In this document: positions 36,157-45,110 of the stretch, one piece after another
Layout: each line of letters opens with the position of its first letter
How positions within the stretch are numbered: the stretch's first letter is position 1
Source of the DNA: Roseiarcus sp963794155
Lineage (GTDB): Bacteria; Pseudomonadota; Alphaproteobacteria; Rhizobiales; Beijerinckiaceae
Assembly: GCA_963794155.1 (NCBI GenBank)
Contig: CAWCCX010000009.1
Coordinates: 1 to 64,000 of the forward strand
DNA length: 64,000 nt
Direction of reading: 5' to 3'
The notes under the pieces: generated by a model
The model's database searches: none
The model's input: the letters and a program-made list of their open reading frames with translations, nothing else
Told to the model about the DNA's origin: nothing
Program-made: the position numbers and the translations under genes

Positions 36157-38022
36157 ATGACCATTGCATTGACGCGCAGAGCGGCATTGAAGGTCGGCGC
36201 GGGCGGGACGCTGGCGGCGCTTCTGTGCCGTCCGCTCGCCGCCCTCGCCGATGATTCGATCGAGACCCATGGCCTGTCGTCGTTCGGCGATCTCGCCCTG
36301 CCGCCCGACTTCCCGTATTTCGCCTATGTCAATCCCGCGGCCCCGACCGGCGGCGTTCTGTCGCTGCAGATCACCGGGACGAGCGGCAATCAGAATTTCG
36401 ACACCTTCGACACCCTCAATATCTATTCCTGGAAGGGCAACGGCGCGGCCGGAATGTCGGCCACTTTCGACACGCTGATGACCGCCAACGGCGACGAGCC
36501 GGATTCGGTCTACGGCCTGCTCGCGCAATCGGTCAGGGTCTCGGCTGACAAGCTCGACTACCGTTTCCTGCTCCGACCCGAGGCGCGCTTCTTCGACGGC
36601 TCGAAGGTCACCGCGGCCGACGTCGCCTTCTCGCTCAACGTGCTGAGGGACAAGGGCCACCCGATCTACGCCCAGCTCCTGAAAGAAGTGGAGCAGGCGA
36701 ATGCGGAAGGCGACGATATCGTCCATGTGCGCTTCGTCGAGGGCCGCAGCCGCGACGCGCATCTCATCGTCGTCGGCATGCCGGTGTTTTCGGCGACGTG
36801 GTGGAGCGGCCGCGATTTCACCGCCCCGACCCTCGAGACGCCCCTCGGCTCGGGCGCCTACAAGGTCAAGACCTTCGAGCAGGGCCGGTTCATCGAATAC
36901 GCGCGCGATCCCGGTTACTGGGGGGCAAAGCTGCCGGTCAATCTGGGCCAGAACAATTTCGACCGCCTGCGCTTTGAATATTATCGCGAGCGGCAGGTCG
37001 CGTTCGAGGCGTTCAAGGCTGGGGCGATCAACTATCACGAAGAATACACCTCGCGCTTTTGGGCGACGGCCTACGACTTTCCGGCCGCCAAGGATGGCCG
37101 GGTCAAGAAAGAGGTGCTCCACAACGGCGCCCCCTCGACCACCCAAGGCTGGTATCTCAATACCCGCCGCGAGCAGTTCCGCGATCCGCGGGTGCGCGAG
37201 GCGATCGGTCTCGCCTTCGATTTCGAATGGACCAATAAGAACGTGATGTATTCGTCGTACAAACGGATCATCTCCTACTTCCCAAACACCGACATGGAGG
37301 CGAAAGGCAAGCCGGGGCCGGACGAGCTCAAGCTGCTCGAGCCGTTCCGCAACAAACTTGACCCATCGGTCTTCGACGATCCGTACACGCCCCCGGTCAG
37401 CGACGGTTCCGGCAGCGACCGCAAGCTGCTCAAGCAAGCCTACGACCTCCTCGTCTCGGCCGGCTGCAAGCGCGTTGGCGAGACGTTGATGCTGCCGAGC
37501 GGGAAGCCGCTGACGATCGAATTCCTCGACAGCACCAATGTCATGCAGCCGCATCTGACGCCGTTCATGCAGAATCTCGGCCGGCTCGGCATTCAGGCCA
37601 ATCTGCGCATCGTCGACGCCGCGCAGCTCAAGAGCCGCACGGAATCGTTTGATTTCGACGTCGTCGTCGAGGCGCTGCCGGGCTCGAACACCCCTGGCGT
37701 CGGATTGCGGGTGGTCTTCACCTCGGCCGCCGCCGCCCAGAACGGCTCCCGCAACCTGGCTGGCGTCGCCGATCCGACGGTCGATGCGCTGATCGAGACG
37801 ATCGCGACCGCGAAATCGCGGAGCGAGCTCAACACCGCAGCCCGTACGCTTGATCGCGTCCTGCGGGCCGGCCACTATTGGGTTCCGCAGTGGTATCGCG
37901 ACACCGCGTGGGTCGCCTATTGGGACGCCTTTTCGAGGCCCGAGCGCCAGCCCAAGCTCGGCGTCGGCGCGCCCGGCACCTGGTGGTGGGACGAAGCGAA
38001 GGCCAAGACCATTGGACTCTAA
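36157..38022 (+). CDS. yejA: ABC transporter substrate-binding protein, YejA type
   Basis: This is a periplasmic peptide-binding protein of family 5 (SBP_bac_5), 621 residues. The N-terminus MTIALTRRAALKVGAGGTLA resembles a Tat or Sec signal with twin Arg, cleaved after ALA near residue 30. Typical blocks are FDTLMTANGDEPDSVYGLLA, FRLEPEARFF-like LLRPEARFFDGSKVTAADV and GSGAYKVKTFEQGRFIEYAR. I use the ATG at 36157; one at 36127 adds ten residues before the signal. It is the first gene of yejABEF; YejABEF systems import oligopeptides such as microcin C in E. coli. Confidence 0.93.
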   Translation: MTIALTRRAALKVGAGGTLAALLCRPLAALADDSIETHGLSSFGDLALPPDFPYFAYVNPAAPTGGVLSLQITGTSGNQNFDTFDTLNIYSWKGNGAAGMSATFDTLMTANGDEPDSVYGLLAQSVRVSADKLDYRFLLRPEARFFDGSKVTAADVAFSLNVLRDKGHPIYAQLLKEVEQANAEGDDIVHVRFVEGRSRDAHLIVVGMPVFSATWWSGRDFTAPTLETPLGSGAYKVKTFEQGRFIEYARDPGYWGAKLPVNLGQNNFDRLRFEYYRERQVAFEAFKAGAINYHEEYTSRFWATAYDFPAAKDGRVKKEVLHNGAPSTTQGWYLNTRREQFRDPRVREAIGLAFDFEWTNKNVMYSSYKRIISYFPNTDMEAKGKPGPDELKLLEPFRNKLDPSVFDDPYTPPVSDGSGSDRKLLKQAYDLLVSAGCKRVGETLMLPSGKPLTIEFLDSTNVMQPHLTPFMQNLGRLGIQANLRIVDAAQLKSRTESFDFDVVVEALPGSNTPGVGLRVVFTSAAAAQNGSRNLAGVADPTVDALIETIATAKSRSELNTAARTLDRVLRAGHYWVPQWYRDTAWVAYWDAFSRPERQPKLGVGAPGTWWWDEAKAKTIGL

Positions 38023-38065
38023 GGAACGCAGAGCGCACCGCCCGGCGCAGGCGGGCTGACGAAGC

Positions 38066-39166
38066 ATGCTCGTCTATATCCTGCGCCGCCTGTTGCTGAT
38101 GATCCCGACGATCCTCGGCATCATGGCGGTCTCGTTCGCGATCGTGCAGTTCGTACCCGGCGGTCCGGTCGAGCGCGCGATCGCGCAACTGCAGGGCATG
38201 GACCAGAGCTCGACCGCGCAATTCGGCGGCGGCGGCGGCCAGATCGGCTCGGGCGTGGCGCAGGCCGGCGGCGACATCGCCTCGCGCTATCGCGGCTCGC
38301 AGGGCCTCGATCCGAAATTCATCAAGGAGCTGGAGAAGCAGTACGGCTTCGATAAGCCGGCGCTCGAGAGGTTCTGGATCCTGGTCCGCGACTATTCGAC
38401 GTTCAACTTCGGCAAGAGCTATTATCGCGACGTTCCGGTGCTCGAGCTGATCAAGGAAAAGCTGCCAGTCTCGATCTCGCTTGGGATGTGGATGACGGTC
38501 CTCTCCTATGCGATCTCGATCCCGCTCGGGGTCAGGAAGGCGGTTAAAGACGGCTCGCGCTTCGACACCGTGACTTCAGCGCTGGTCATCTTCGGCTATG
38601 CGATTCCGAGCTTCCTGTTCGCAGTCCTACTGGTGGTGCTGTTCTGCGGCGGCTCGTTCTGGCAGATTTTCCCCCTGCGCGGGCTGACCTCGGACAATTT
38701 TGCCGACCTTGCCTGGCCGCAGAAGATTCTCGACTACCTCTGGCACATCACGTTGCCGGTGACATCGCTGGTGCTCGGCGCGTTCGCCACCTCGACGCTA
38801 TTGACCAAGAATTCCTTTCTCGATGAGATCAAGAAGTCCTACGTCCAGACCGCGCGCATGAAGGGGCTGACCGAGCGGCGGGTGCTTTACGGACACGTGT
38901 TCCGCAACGCGATGCTGATCGTGATCGCCGGATTCCCCGGCGCTTTTATCGGCGCGTTCTTCACCGGCTCGCTTCTGATCGAGCAGGTGTTCTCGCTCGA
39001 CGGCCTCGGCTATCTCTCCTACGATTCGCTCATTCAGCGCGACTATCCGGTGGTGCTCGCCAACCTTTATATCTTCGCCCTGATCGGGTTGGTCGTGAAT
39101 CTCATTTCCGACCTCACCTACACCTGGATCGACCCGCGCATCGATTTCGAAACCCGCGAGGTGTGA
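38066..39166 (+). CDS. yejB: ABC transporter permease, YejB type
   Basis: This is an inner-membrane permease of the DppB/OppB group, 366 residues with six membrane segments. It starts MLVYILRRLLLMIPTILGIM, then VPGGPVERAIAQLQGMD, and carries the long periplasmic insert (GGGGQIGSGVAQAGGDIASR and following) characteristic of YejB. The EAA cytoplasmic loop is ARMKGLTERRVLYGHVFRNA. Its stop overlaps the start of yejE by four bases (GTGA). Confidence 0.95.
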   Translation: MLVYILRRLLLMIPTILGIMAVSFAIVQFVPGGPVERAIAQLQGMDQSSTAQFGGGGGQIGSGVAQAGGDIASRYRGSQGLDPKFIKELEKQYGFDKPALERFWILVRDYSTFNFGKSYYRDVPVLELIKEKLPVSISLGMWMTVLSYAISIPLGVRKAVKDGSRFDTVTSALVIFGYAIPSFLFAVLLVVLFCGGSFWQIFPLRGLTSDNFADLAWPQKILDYLWHITLPVTSLVLGAFATSTLLTKNSFLDEIKKSYVQTARMKGLTERRVLYGHVFRNAMLIVIAGFPGAFIGAFFTGSLLIEQVFSLDGLGYLSYDSLIQRDYPVVLANLYIFALIGLVVNLISDLTYTWIDPRIDFETREV

Positions 39167-40419
39167 GCTTGGTCGACACGGACCGCTTCGCCCCCCCCGG
39201 CGACCCGCTACCGCGAGCGGAAGAAGCGGCGAAGCGCGTCATTCGGGTCGACGAAGAAACCGACGCCTGGGAGCGCGCGAAAGAACGCGCCGACGTCGAG
39301 CGCCGGCCTTGGCTCTCGCCGATGAACCGGCGACGGCTCGACAATTTCCGCCGCAACAAGCGCGGCGCTTGGTCGCTGCGCATTTTTCTCGTCCTGTTCA
39401 TCGCCTCGCTGCTCGCGGAGTTCATCGCCAACGACCGGCCGCTGATCGCCTCCTACAAGGGAGAAATCCTGCTTCCGGTGTTCTTCGATTATCCAGAGGA
39501 CAAGTTCGGCGGCTTCCAGGCTCGCGCCGACTTTCGCGACCCCTTTGTCGCCGACGAGATCAAGGCGCATGGCTGGATGATCTGGCCTCCGATCCGCTTC
39601 GCCAACTCGACCACTATCCTCAACCCGCCGACCCCGCTGCCGACGCCCCCGACCTGGATGCTGAGCGACGCCGACTGCCGCGCGGCGCTGGAAAAGCAAG
39701 GCGCAAAGGACGCCGCCGCGCTCGCCCGTCCCTGCCGCGGCCTTGAGCCGTTATGGCTCGGCTCCGATCAGAACGGGCACGACATTGTCGCGAGGCTCAT
39801 CTACGGCTTTCGCATCTCGGTGCTGTTCGGGCTCACTCTCGCGGGCGTCTCGTCGGTGATCGGCGTCTTCGCCGGCGCGGTGCAGGGCTACTTCGGCGGC
39901 TGGCTCGATCTGACAATGCAGCGGGTGATTGAGATCTGGTCGTCGCTGCCGCATCTCTATATCCTCATCATCCTGTCGGCGATCCTCGCGCCGAGCTTCT
40001 TTGTCCTGTTGACGATCCTGCTCCTGTTCTCCTGGGTGAGTCTCGTTCACCTGGTCAGGGCCGAGTTCCTTCGGGCGCGCAACTTCGAATATGTCAACGC
40101 CGCGCGCGCGCTCGGCCTCTCGAACGCCAAGATCATCGTCAAGCACGTGCTCCCGAACGCGATGGTGGCGACGCTGACCTTCCTGCCGTTCATCGTCAAT
40201 TCCTCCATCAGCACGCTCACCTCCCTCGACTTCCTCGGCCTCGGCATGCCGCCGGGCTCGCCCTCGCTCGGCGAGCTGCTGCTGCAAGGCAAGTCCAATC
40301 TGTCGGCGCCGTGGATCGGCCTCTCCGCCTTCGCCGTGACGGCGCTGATGCTGTCGCTCCTCATCTTCATCGGCGAGGCGGTGCGCGACGCCTTCGACCC
40401 GAGAAAGACATTCGCGTGA
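39163..40419 (+). CDS. yejE: ABC transporter permease, YejE type
   Basis: This is the second permease, 418 residues. The charged N-terminus is longer than usual (about 70 residues before the first membrane segment, including SPMNRRRLDNFRRNKRGAWS). The conserved periplasmic block WLGSDQNGHDIVARLIYGFR and the EAA loop NAARALGLSNAKIIVKHVLP identify the OppC/YejE family. It overlaps both neighbours by four bases, indicating coupled translation of yejBEF. Confidence 0.95.
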   Translation: MSLVDTDRFAPPGDPLPRAEEAAKRVIRVDEETDAWERAKERADVERRPWLSPMNRRRLDNFRRNKRGAWSLRIFLVLFIASLLAEFIANDRPLIASYKGEILLPVFFDYPEDKFGGFQARADFRDPFVADEIKAHGWMIWPPIRFANSTTILNPPTPLPTPPTWMLSDADCRAALEKQGAKDAAALARPCRGLEPLWLGSDQNGHDIVARLIYGFRISVLFGLTLAGVSSVIGVFAGAVQGYFGGWLDLTMQRVIEIWSSLPHLYILIILSAILAPSFFVLLTILLLFSWVSLVHLVRAEFLRARNFEYVNAARALGLSNAKIIVKHVLPNAMVATLTFLPFIVNSSISTLTSLDFLGLGMPPGSPSLGELLLQGKSNLSAPWIGLSAFAVTALMLSLLIFIGEAVRDAFDPRKTFA

Positions 40420-42047
40420 GCGAGGCCGGGCGGCTCCTCGACGTGCGGGATCTCTCGATCGCCTTCGCTCAGGGGGGCGGCCGCAGGACGGTGGTCGACT
40501 GCGTCTCCTTCCGGCTGGAGAAGGGCCGCGCGCTGGCGCTGGTCGGCGAATCCGGCTCCGGCAAGACCGTGACCGCCCAGGCGATCGTGCGCCTCCTGCC
40601 GCAGCCGGCCGCAAGCTATCCGACCGGCGAGATCCTGTTTCGCGGCCGGGACGTGCTCGAGATGTCCGACGACGAATTGCGCGCCATGCGCGGCGCCGCC
40701 GTGACGATGGTGTTTCAGGAGCCGATGACCTCGCTCAATCCGCTGCATACGATCGAGCGGCAGATCGGCGAGATCATCGCCCTCCATCACGGCCGCTCAG
40801 CCGCGAACAGGGAACGCATCGTCGAGCTTCTGACCGAGGTCGGCATCGTCGATCCCGCGCAGCGGCTCGGAGCTTATCCCCACCAGCTTTCCGGCGGCCA
40901 GCGCCAGCGGGTGATGATCGCGATGGCGCTCGCCAATCGTCCCGATTTGCTCATCGCCGACGAGCCGACGACCGCGCTCGACGTCACCGTGCAGGCGCAG
41001 ATCCTCAAGCTGCTCAAGGATCTGCAGACCAAGCTCGGGATGGCGATGCTGTTCATCACCCACGACCTCAATGTCGTCCGCCGCATCGCCGACGACGTGC
41101 TGGTGATGCGCCAGGGAGTCATCGTCGAGGCCGGCGAGACCGCGCGGGTGTTCGCCGATCCGCGCCACCCCTATACCCGCGCGCTGCTTGCCGCCGAACC
41201 CAAGGGCGATCCGCCGCCCGCCGACCGCTCGGCGCCGACGGTGGCCAGCACCGACAATCTGCGGGTCTGGTTCCCAATCCGGAAAGGCTTCCTGCGCCGC
41301 ACCGTCGCTCACGTCAAAGCGGTCGACGGCGTTTCGCTCGAAGTACGGGAGGGGCAGACCGTCGGCGTGGTCGGCAAATCCGGCTCCGGCAAGACGACCC
41401 TTGGCCTTGCGATCCTGAGGCTCATCCGGTCTCAGGGACCAATCGTCTATTGCGGGCGGGCGATCGACGGCTTGAATTCGAAGGCTATGCGCCCGCTGAG
41501 GCGCGAGATGCAGATCGTCTTCCAGGACCCGTACGGCTCGCTTTCGCCCCGCATGTCGGTCGCCGAGATCGTCGAGGAAGGCCTGATCGCCCAGGGTGTG
41601 AAGATGAGCGCCGCCGAGCGTCGCCGGGTCGCCGAGCGAGCGCTCGCCGACACCGGCCTCGATCCCTCGACGCTCGACCGCTATCCGCACGAGTTCTCCG
41701 GCGGGCAGCGCCAGCGCATCGCCATCGCCCGGGCGATGGCGCTTGATCCGCAATTCGTCGTCCTCGATGAGCCGACGTCGGCGCTCGACATGTCGATCCA
41801 GGCGCAGATGGTCGATCTCTTGCGCGAATTGCAGCGGCGCCGCAACCTCGCCTATCTCTTCATCTCGCATGACTTAAGGGTCGTGCGGGCGCTGGCGAGC
41901 GAGATCATGGTCATGCGGCGCGGCAAGGTGGTCGAAAGCGGGGACGCGCGCACGGTTTTCAGCGCGCCGCAAAACGACTATACCCGCGCCCTGTTCGCCG
42001 CCGCCTTCGCCAACGAGGCGACGCTCAACTCAGTTGTCAGCCAGTGA
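40416..42047 (+). CDS. yejF: ABC transporter ATPase, double-domain YejF type
   Basis: This 543-residue protein has two complete nucleotide-binding domains. Walker A is GESGSGKT (residues 44-51) and GKSGSGKT; ABC signatures are LSGGQRQR and FSGGQRQR; Walker B parts are LLIADEPTTALD and FVVLDEPTSALD. Each half powers one side of the YejBE channel. GTG start at 40416 overlaps the yejE stop. It is followed by a large palindromic repeat, not by a simple terminator. Confidence 0.96.
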   Translation: MSEAGRLLDVRDLSIAFAQGGGRRTVVDCVSFRLEKGRALALVGESGSGKTVTAQAIVRLLPQPAASYPTGEILFRGRDVLEMSDDELRAMRGAAVTMVFQEPMTSLNPLHTIERQIGEIIALHHGRSAANRERIVELLTEVGIVDPAQRLGAYPHQLSGGQRQRVMIAMALANRPDLLIADEPTTALDVTVQAQILKLLKDLQTKLGMAMLFITHDLNVVRRIADDVLVMRQGVIVEAGETARVFADPRHPYTRALLAAEPKGDPPPADRSAPTVASTDNLRVWFPIRKGFLRRTVAHVKAVDGVSLEVREGQTVGVVGKSGSGKTTLGLAILRLIRSQGPIVYCGRAIDGLNSKAMRPLRREMQIVFQDPYGSLSPRMSVAEIVEEGLIAQGVKMSAAERRRVAERALADTGLDPSTLDRYPHEFSGGQRQRIAIARAMALDPQFVVLDEPTSALDMSIQAQMVDLLRELQRRRNLAYLFISHDLRVVRALASEIMVMRRGKVVESGDARTVFSAPQNDYTRALFAAAFANEATLNSVVSQ

Positions 42048-42083
42048 CGATGGCGATCGAGATGGTCCCCAGGGCGCGCACCT

Positions 42084-42261
42084 CCCTTCTCCCCTTGCGG
42101 GAGAAGGTGGACGCGCGGAACGCGCGGCCGGATGAGGGGCTCCGCGCGCACCGACGGGGCCGCGGGGTCGATCGGCCGCGGAACGATGGGACGACGTTGC
42201 CCAGCGGGCAACCCCTCATCCGTCGCCTTCGGCGACACCTTCTCCCGCAAGGGGAGAAGGG
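42084..42261. repeat. Large palindromic repeat before deoB
   Basis: The 26 bases at 42084-42109 (CCCTTCTCCCCTTGCGGGAG plus six more) are the exact inverted complement of 42236-42261. Inner parts are also complementary (GGATGAGGGG and CCCCTCATCC). Each outer arm can also fold locally (CTTCTCCC-GCAA-GGGGAGAAG). The right arm contains the deoB Shine-Dalgarno sequence. A related, shorter element lies at 44484-44585. Confidence 0.85.
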
Positions 42262-42264
42262 GTG

Positions 42265-43485
42265 ATGACCCGCGCCATCCTCATCGTGCTCGATTCGGTC
42301 GGCTGCGGCGGCGCCGGAGACGCCATAGCCTATGGCGACGAGGGCGCCGACACCCTCGGCCATATCGCCCAAGCGTGCGCCGATGGACGGGGCGATCGCG
42401 AGGGCCTAAGGCGCGGACCTTTGAAGCTACCGCGCCTGGAGGCGCTGGGTCTTGGCCATGCGATGAAGGCTTCGACCGGCCGCGCGCCGCCTGGCTTTGC
42501 GCTGATGAAGCCGCGCGGTCAGTGGGGCTATGGAATCGAGACTTCGCGCGGCAAGGACACGCCGTCCGGCCATTGGGAGCTTGCCGGCACGCCGGTCGAC
42601 TTCGACTGGGGCTATTTCCCCGAGACGGTCCCCGCTTTTCCGGAGGCGCTCACCTCCGCGCTCATCGCCGAAGGCAAGCTTGCCGGGATTCTCGCCAACC
42701 GCCACGCCTCAGGCACCGCGGTGATCGCGGACTACGGCGAAGAGCACCTGCGGACGCTCCAGCCGATCTGCTACACGTCCGCCAACTCGGTGCTTCAGAT
42801 CGCCGCGCACGAACAGGCCTTCGGGCTCGAGCGGCTCTACGGCTTATGCCGCATCGCGCGCCGCCTCTGCGATCCGCTCAACATCGGCCGGGTCATCGCC
42901 CGGCCGTTCGTGGGCGTAAGCGCCAAGGATTTCGTTCGCACCGCCAATCGCAAGGATTTCGCGGTTTCCCCGCCGGACGGCAACCTCCTGCAACGCGCCT
43001 CGCAGGCGGGTCGCGCGGTCGTCTCGATCGGCAAGATCGGCGACATCTTCGCCCATCGCGACACCGGGGACGAGCGCAAGGGCAAAAGCAACGACGGCAA
43101 CGTCGACCTACTGATCGAAGCGCTCAAGACGACCGGCGAGGGCGGCCTCGTCCTCGTCAATCTGGTCGACTTCGACACCGAATGGGGCCACCGGCGCGAC
43201 GTTCCGGGCTACGCGGCCTGCCTTGAGGCTTTCGATGCGCGCCTCGGCGAAATCGAAGCGGCGATGCGGCCTTCCGACTATTGCGTCATCACCGCCGACC
43301 ATGGCAACGATCCGACCTTTCGCGGCTTCGACCACACCCGCGAGCATGTGCCGATTCTCGCCTTCGGCGTCGGCGCTCTCCCTGGCCCGATCGGCGCGCG
43401 CGCGAGCCTCGCCGACGTCGCCGAGACGATCGCTGCCAAGCTCGGCCTGGCGCGTGGGCCGCATGGGCGAGCCTGGGCGGCATGA
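42265..43485 (+). CDS. deoB: Phosphopentomutase
   Basis: This alkaline-phosphatase-superfamily enzyme interconverts ribose/deoxyribose 1- and 5-phosphates in nucleoside salvage. The metal-binding start is MTRAILIVLDSVGCGGAGD. ETSRGKDTPSGHWELAG contains the phosphorylated Thr, and NLVDFDTEWGHRRD and ITADHGNDPTFRGFDHTREH supply metal ligands. 406 residues, normal. I use ATG 42265; GTG 42262 directly before it is possible. The ribosome-binding site lies in the arm of a strong hairpin, so translation may depend on RNA folding. Confidence 0.95.
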   Translation: MTRAILIVLDSVGCGGAGDAIAYGDEGADTLGHIAQACADGRGDREGLRRGPLKLPRLEALGLGHAMKASTGRAPPGFALMKPRGQWGYGIETSRGKDTPSGHWELAGTPVDFDWGYFPETVPAFPEALTSALIAEGKLAGILANRHASGTAVIADYGEEHLRTLQPICYTSANSVLQIAAHEQAFGLERLYGLCRIARRLCDPLNIGRVIARPFVGVSAKDFVRTANRKDFAVSPPDGNLLQRASQAGRAVVSIGKIGDIFAHRDTGDERKGKSNDGNVDLLIEALKTTGEGGLVLVNLVDFDTEWGHRRDVPGYAACLEAFDARLGEIEAAMRPSDYCVITADHGNDPTFRGFDHTREHVPILAFGVGALPGPIGARASLADVAETIAAKLGLARGPHGRAWAA

Positions 43486-43486
43486 G

Positions 43487-43599
43487 CGCCGTCATCGCGA
43501 GGACCCCCGGGTCGAAGCCCGGGGGGACGCGGCGATCCAGGGTGACGGCCGCTGCTCTACGAACCCCTGGATTGCTTCGCTCCGCTCGCAATGACGGCG
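43487..43599. repeat. Dispersed palindromic repeat between deoB and the HIT gene
   Basis: The left end CGCCGTCATCGCGAG (43487-43501) is complementary, with one mismatch, to the right end CTCGCAATGACGGCG (43585-43599). GATCCAGGG and CCCTGGATT form an inner stem. The right half matches the repeat at 26900-26936. It has the form of a common alphaproteobacterial intergenic repeat. Confidence 0.8.
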
Positions 43600-43618
43600 A
43601 CGGGTCAGTGCGGGCCGC

Positions 43619-44026
43619 ATGAGCTTTGCGCTCGACGAACGACTTCGCCGCGATACGTTCGTTGTCGGCGACATGGCGCTCGCGCGCGTTCTCCTGATGA
43701 ACGACGCCCGCTGGCCATGGCTCATCCTGGTCCCGCGGCGCGACGGGCTGGTTGAGCTTGCCGACCTCGACCCCGGCGATCGGACGCAACTGATCGAGGA
43801 GGCGGCTTACGCCTCGCGCTTTCTCAAGGCTCACGCTCGCGCGGACAAGATCAATGTCGGCGCGCTCGGCAATATCGTCCGCCAGCTCCATGTGCATGTC
43901 GTCGCCCGCACGATCGGCGATCCGGCCTGGCCGGGACCGGTCTGGGGCTTTGGCGCTGCGCGCCGATATGACGGGGCAGAAGCAGAGGCGCTGATCGCAG
44001 CCGCAGCGAGGAGCCTCGGCCTCTAG
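43619..44026 (+). CDS. HIT-family protein
   Basis: This 135-residue histidine-triad nucleotide hydrolase/transferase has the HIT motif QLHVHVVAR (H-x-H-x-x); the usual third His position is Ala-Arg rather than H. The N-terminus (FALDERLRRDTFVVGDM) and WPWLILVPRRDGLVELADL are typical of the alphaproteobacterial short HIT group. The substrate is unknown. It is preceded by a palindromic repeat and followed by the zeta-subunit gene. Confidence 0.9.
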   Translation: MSFALDERLRRDTFVVGDMALARVLLMNDARWPWLILVPRRDGLVELADLDPGDRTQLIEEAAYASRFLKAHARADKINVGALGNIVRQLHVHVVARTIGDPAWPGPVWGFGAARRYDGAEAEALIAAAARSLGL

Positions 44027-44154
44027 CGGCGGCGGCGAGCCGCCGCATTGCGCGGCGGACCGGAAACCGTCATAAGGCCGGCCGAGAGCTGGCCAGGAAC
44101 GGCCCGGAAAGCGCGCTGCGCCGGGCCGCCTTCGCTCAAGTCACGGAGGCCGTC

Positions 44155-44478
44155 ATGTCCGACGCATTCCAGGATCGTGAGAACACCTTCGAGAAGCAGT
44201 TCGCCCACGACGAGGACCTGCATTTCAAGGCGGTCGCGCGGCGCAACAAGGCGCTGGCGCTCTGGGTCGCCGAAATGAAGAAGCTTCCCCAATCCGAAGC
44301 GGAAAAATACGCCAGCGCATTTGTCGCGGCGCAGGTCGGCAAAAGCGACGCCGAAGTCGCCGCCGCGCTGAAAGCAGACTATGGCCGCAGCGATACCGAC
44401 CTCTCCGATCACCGTCTGAGCAAGAAGATCGACGAGGAAATGGCCGAGGCGACCGCGTCGGTCAAAGCCGGGAAATAG
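44155..44478 (+). CDS. ATP synthase zeta-type inhibitory subunit (DUF1476)
   Basis: This helical protein of 107 residues starts MSDAFQDRENTFEKQFAHDE, then LHFKAVARRNKALALWVAEM, which is the DUF1476 signature. In Paracoccus denitrificans the DUF1476 protein is the zeta subunit that inhibits the F1-ATPase by inserting its N-terminus. It is found almost only in alphaproteobacteria, supporting the taxonomic call. Acts in the cytoplasm. No atp operon is nearby, which is usual. Confidence 0.92.
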   Translation: MSDAFQDRENTFEKQFAHDEDLHFKAVARRNKALALWVAEMKKLPQSEAEKYASAFVAAQVGKSDAEVAAALKADYGRSDTDLSDHRLSKKIDEEMAEATASVKAGK

Positions 44479-44483
44479 CCTTC

Positions 44484-44585
44484 ACCCCAACCCTCTCCCG
44501 CAAAGCCCGTCGAGGGACGGGGGTCCTGCAACTCCCTATGCGGGAGAAGGCGGCCGCGCTGAAAGCGCGGTCGGATGAGGCCTTG
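44484..44585. repeat. Imperfect palindromic repeat between zeta-subunit gene and rppH
   Basis: AACCCTCTCCCGCA (44490s) faces TGCGGGAGAAGG (about 44538-44550), followed by CGGTCGGATGAGG. The parts resemble those of the 42084-42261 element. It lies between convergent genes and may serve as a bidirectional terminator. Confidence 0.6.
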
Positions 44586-44587
44586 CG

Positions 44588-45097
44588 CTACCGCCCCTCG
44601 GGCCGCGCGAGCGGGGCGAACGAGGCGGCGACTTCCTCGTAGACCTCGCGCTTGAACGGCACGACAATTTCCGGCAGCCGCTCGAACCGCTCCCAGCGCC
44701 AGTCGTCGAACTCGGCGTCATGGGCGCCATCGGCCGGGCGCCGCACGTCGATCTCCTTGTCCGGGCCGACGAAGCGGAACAGGAACCATTTCTGGGTCTG
44801 GCCGCGATAGCGCCCGCCCCACCGTCCGCGCGCGCCGTCGGGCAAGTCGTATTTGAGCCACCGCGGCAGCTCGGCGATCAATTCGATCGAGCGCACGCTC
44901 GTCTCTTCCCAGAGCTCGCGCTTGGCCGCGGCGAGCGGCTGTTCGCCGGCGTCGATGCCGCCCTGGGGCATTTGCCAGGACCGGGCGTCCAGGAGCTCGG
45001 CGCCGCGCTTCCGCTTGCGATGGCCGACAAACGCTTCGCCCGCGCGGTTGACCAGCGCGACGCCGACGCAAGGGCGATATGACGGATCGCAACTCAT
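44588..45097 (-). CDS. rppH: RNA 5'-pyrophosphohydrolase
   Basis: This Nudix hydrolase removes pyrophosphate from mRNA 5' ends to start decay. The Nudix box is GGIDAGEQPLAAAKRELWEE (residues 46-65 and on). YRPCVGVALVNRAGEAFVGH and WQMPQGGI, and the C-terminal EVYEEVAASFAPLA, are typical of RppH. 169 residues. It follows the disrupted YibQ-type gene by 13 bases on the same strand, an order I recall from related genomes. Confidence 0.95.
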   Translation of the reverse strand: MSCDPSYRPCVGVALVNRAGEAFVGHRKRKRGAELLDARSWQMPQGGIDAGEQPLAAAKRELWEETSVRSIELIAELPRWLKYDLPDGARGRWGGRYRGQTQKWFLFRFVGPDKEIDVRRPADGAHDAEFDDWRWERFERLPEIVVPFKREVYEEVAASFAPLARPEGR

Positions 45098-45110
45098 GCG
45101 CTCATCGGGT

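Noticed and set aside
36004..38067. 687-residue open frame on the minus strand
   Set aside because: It lies exactly antisense to yejA and reads as a charge-rich shadow typical of high-GC coding DNA; yejA has clear family motifs.
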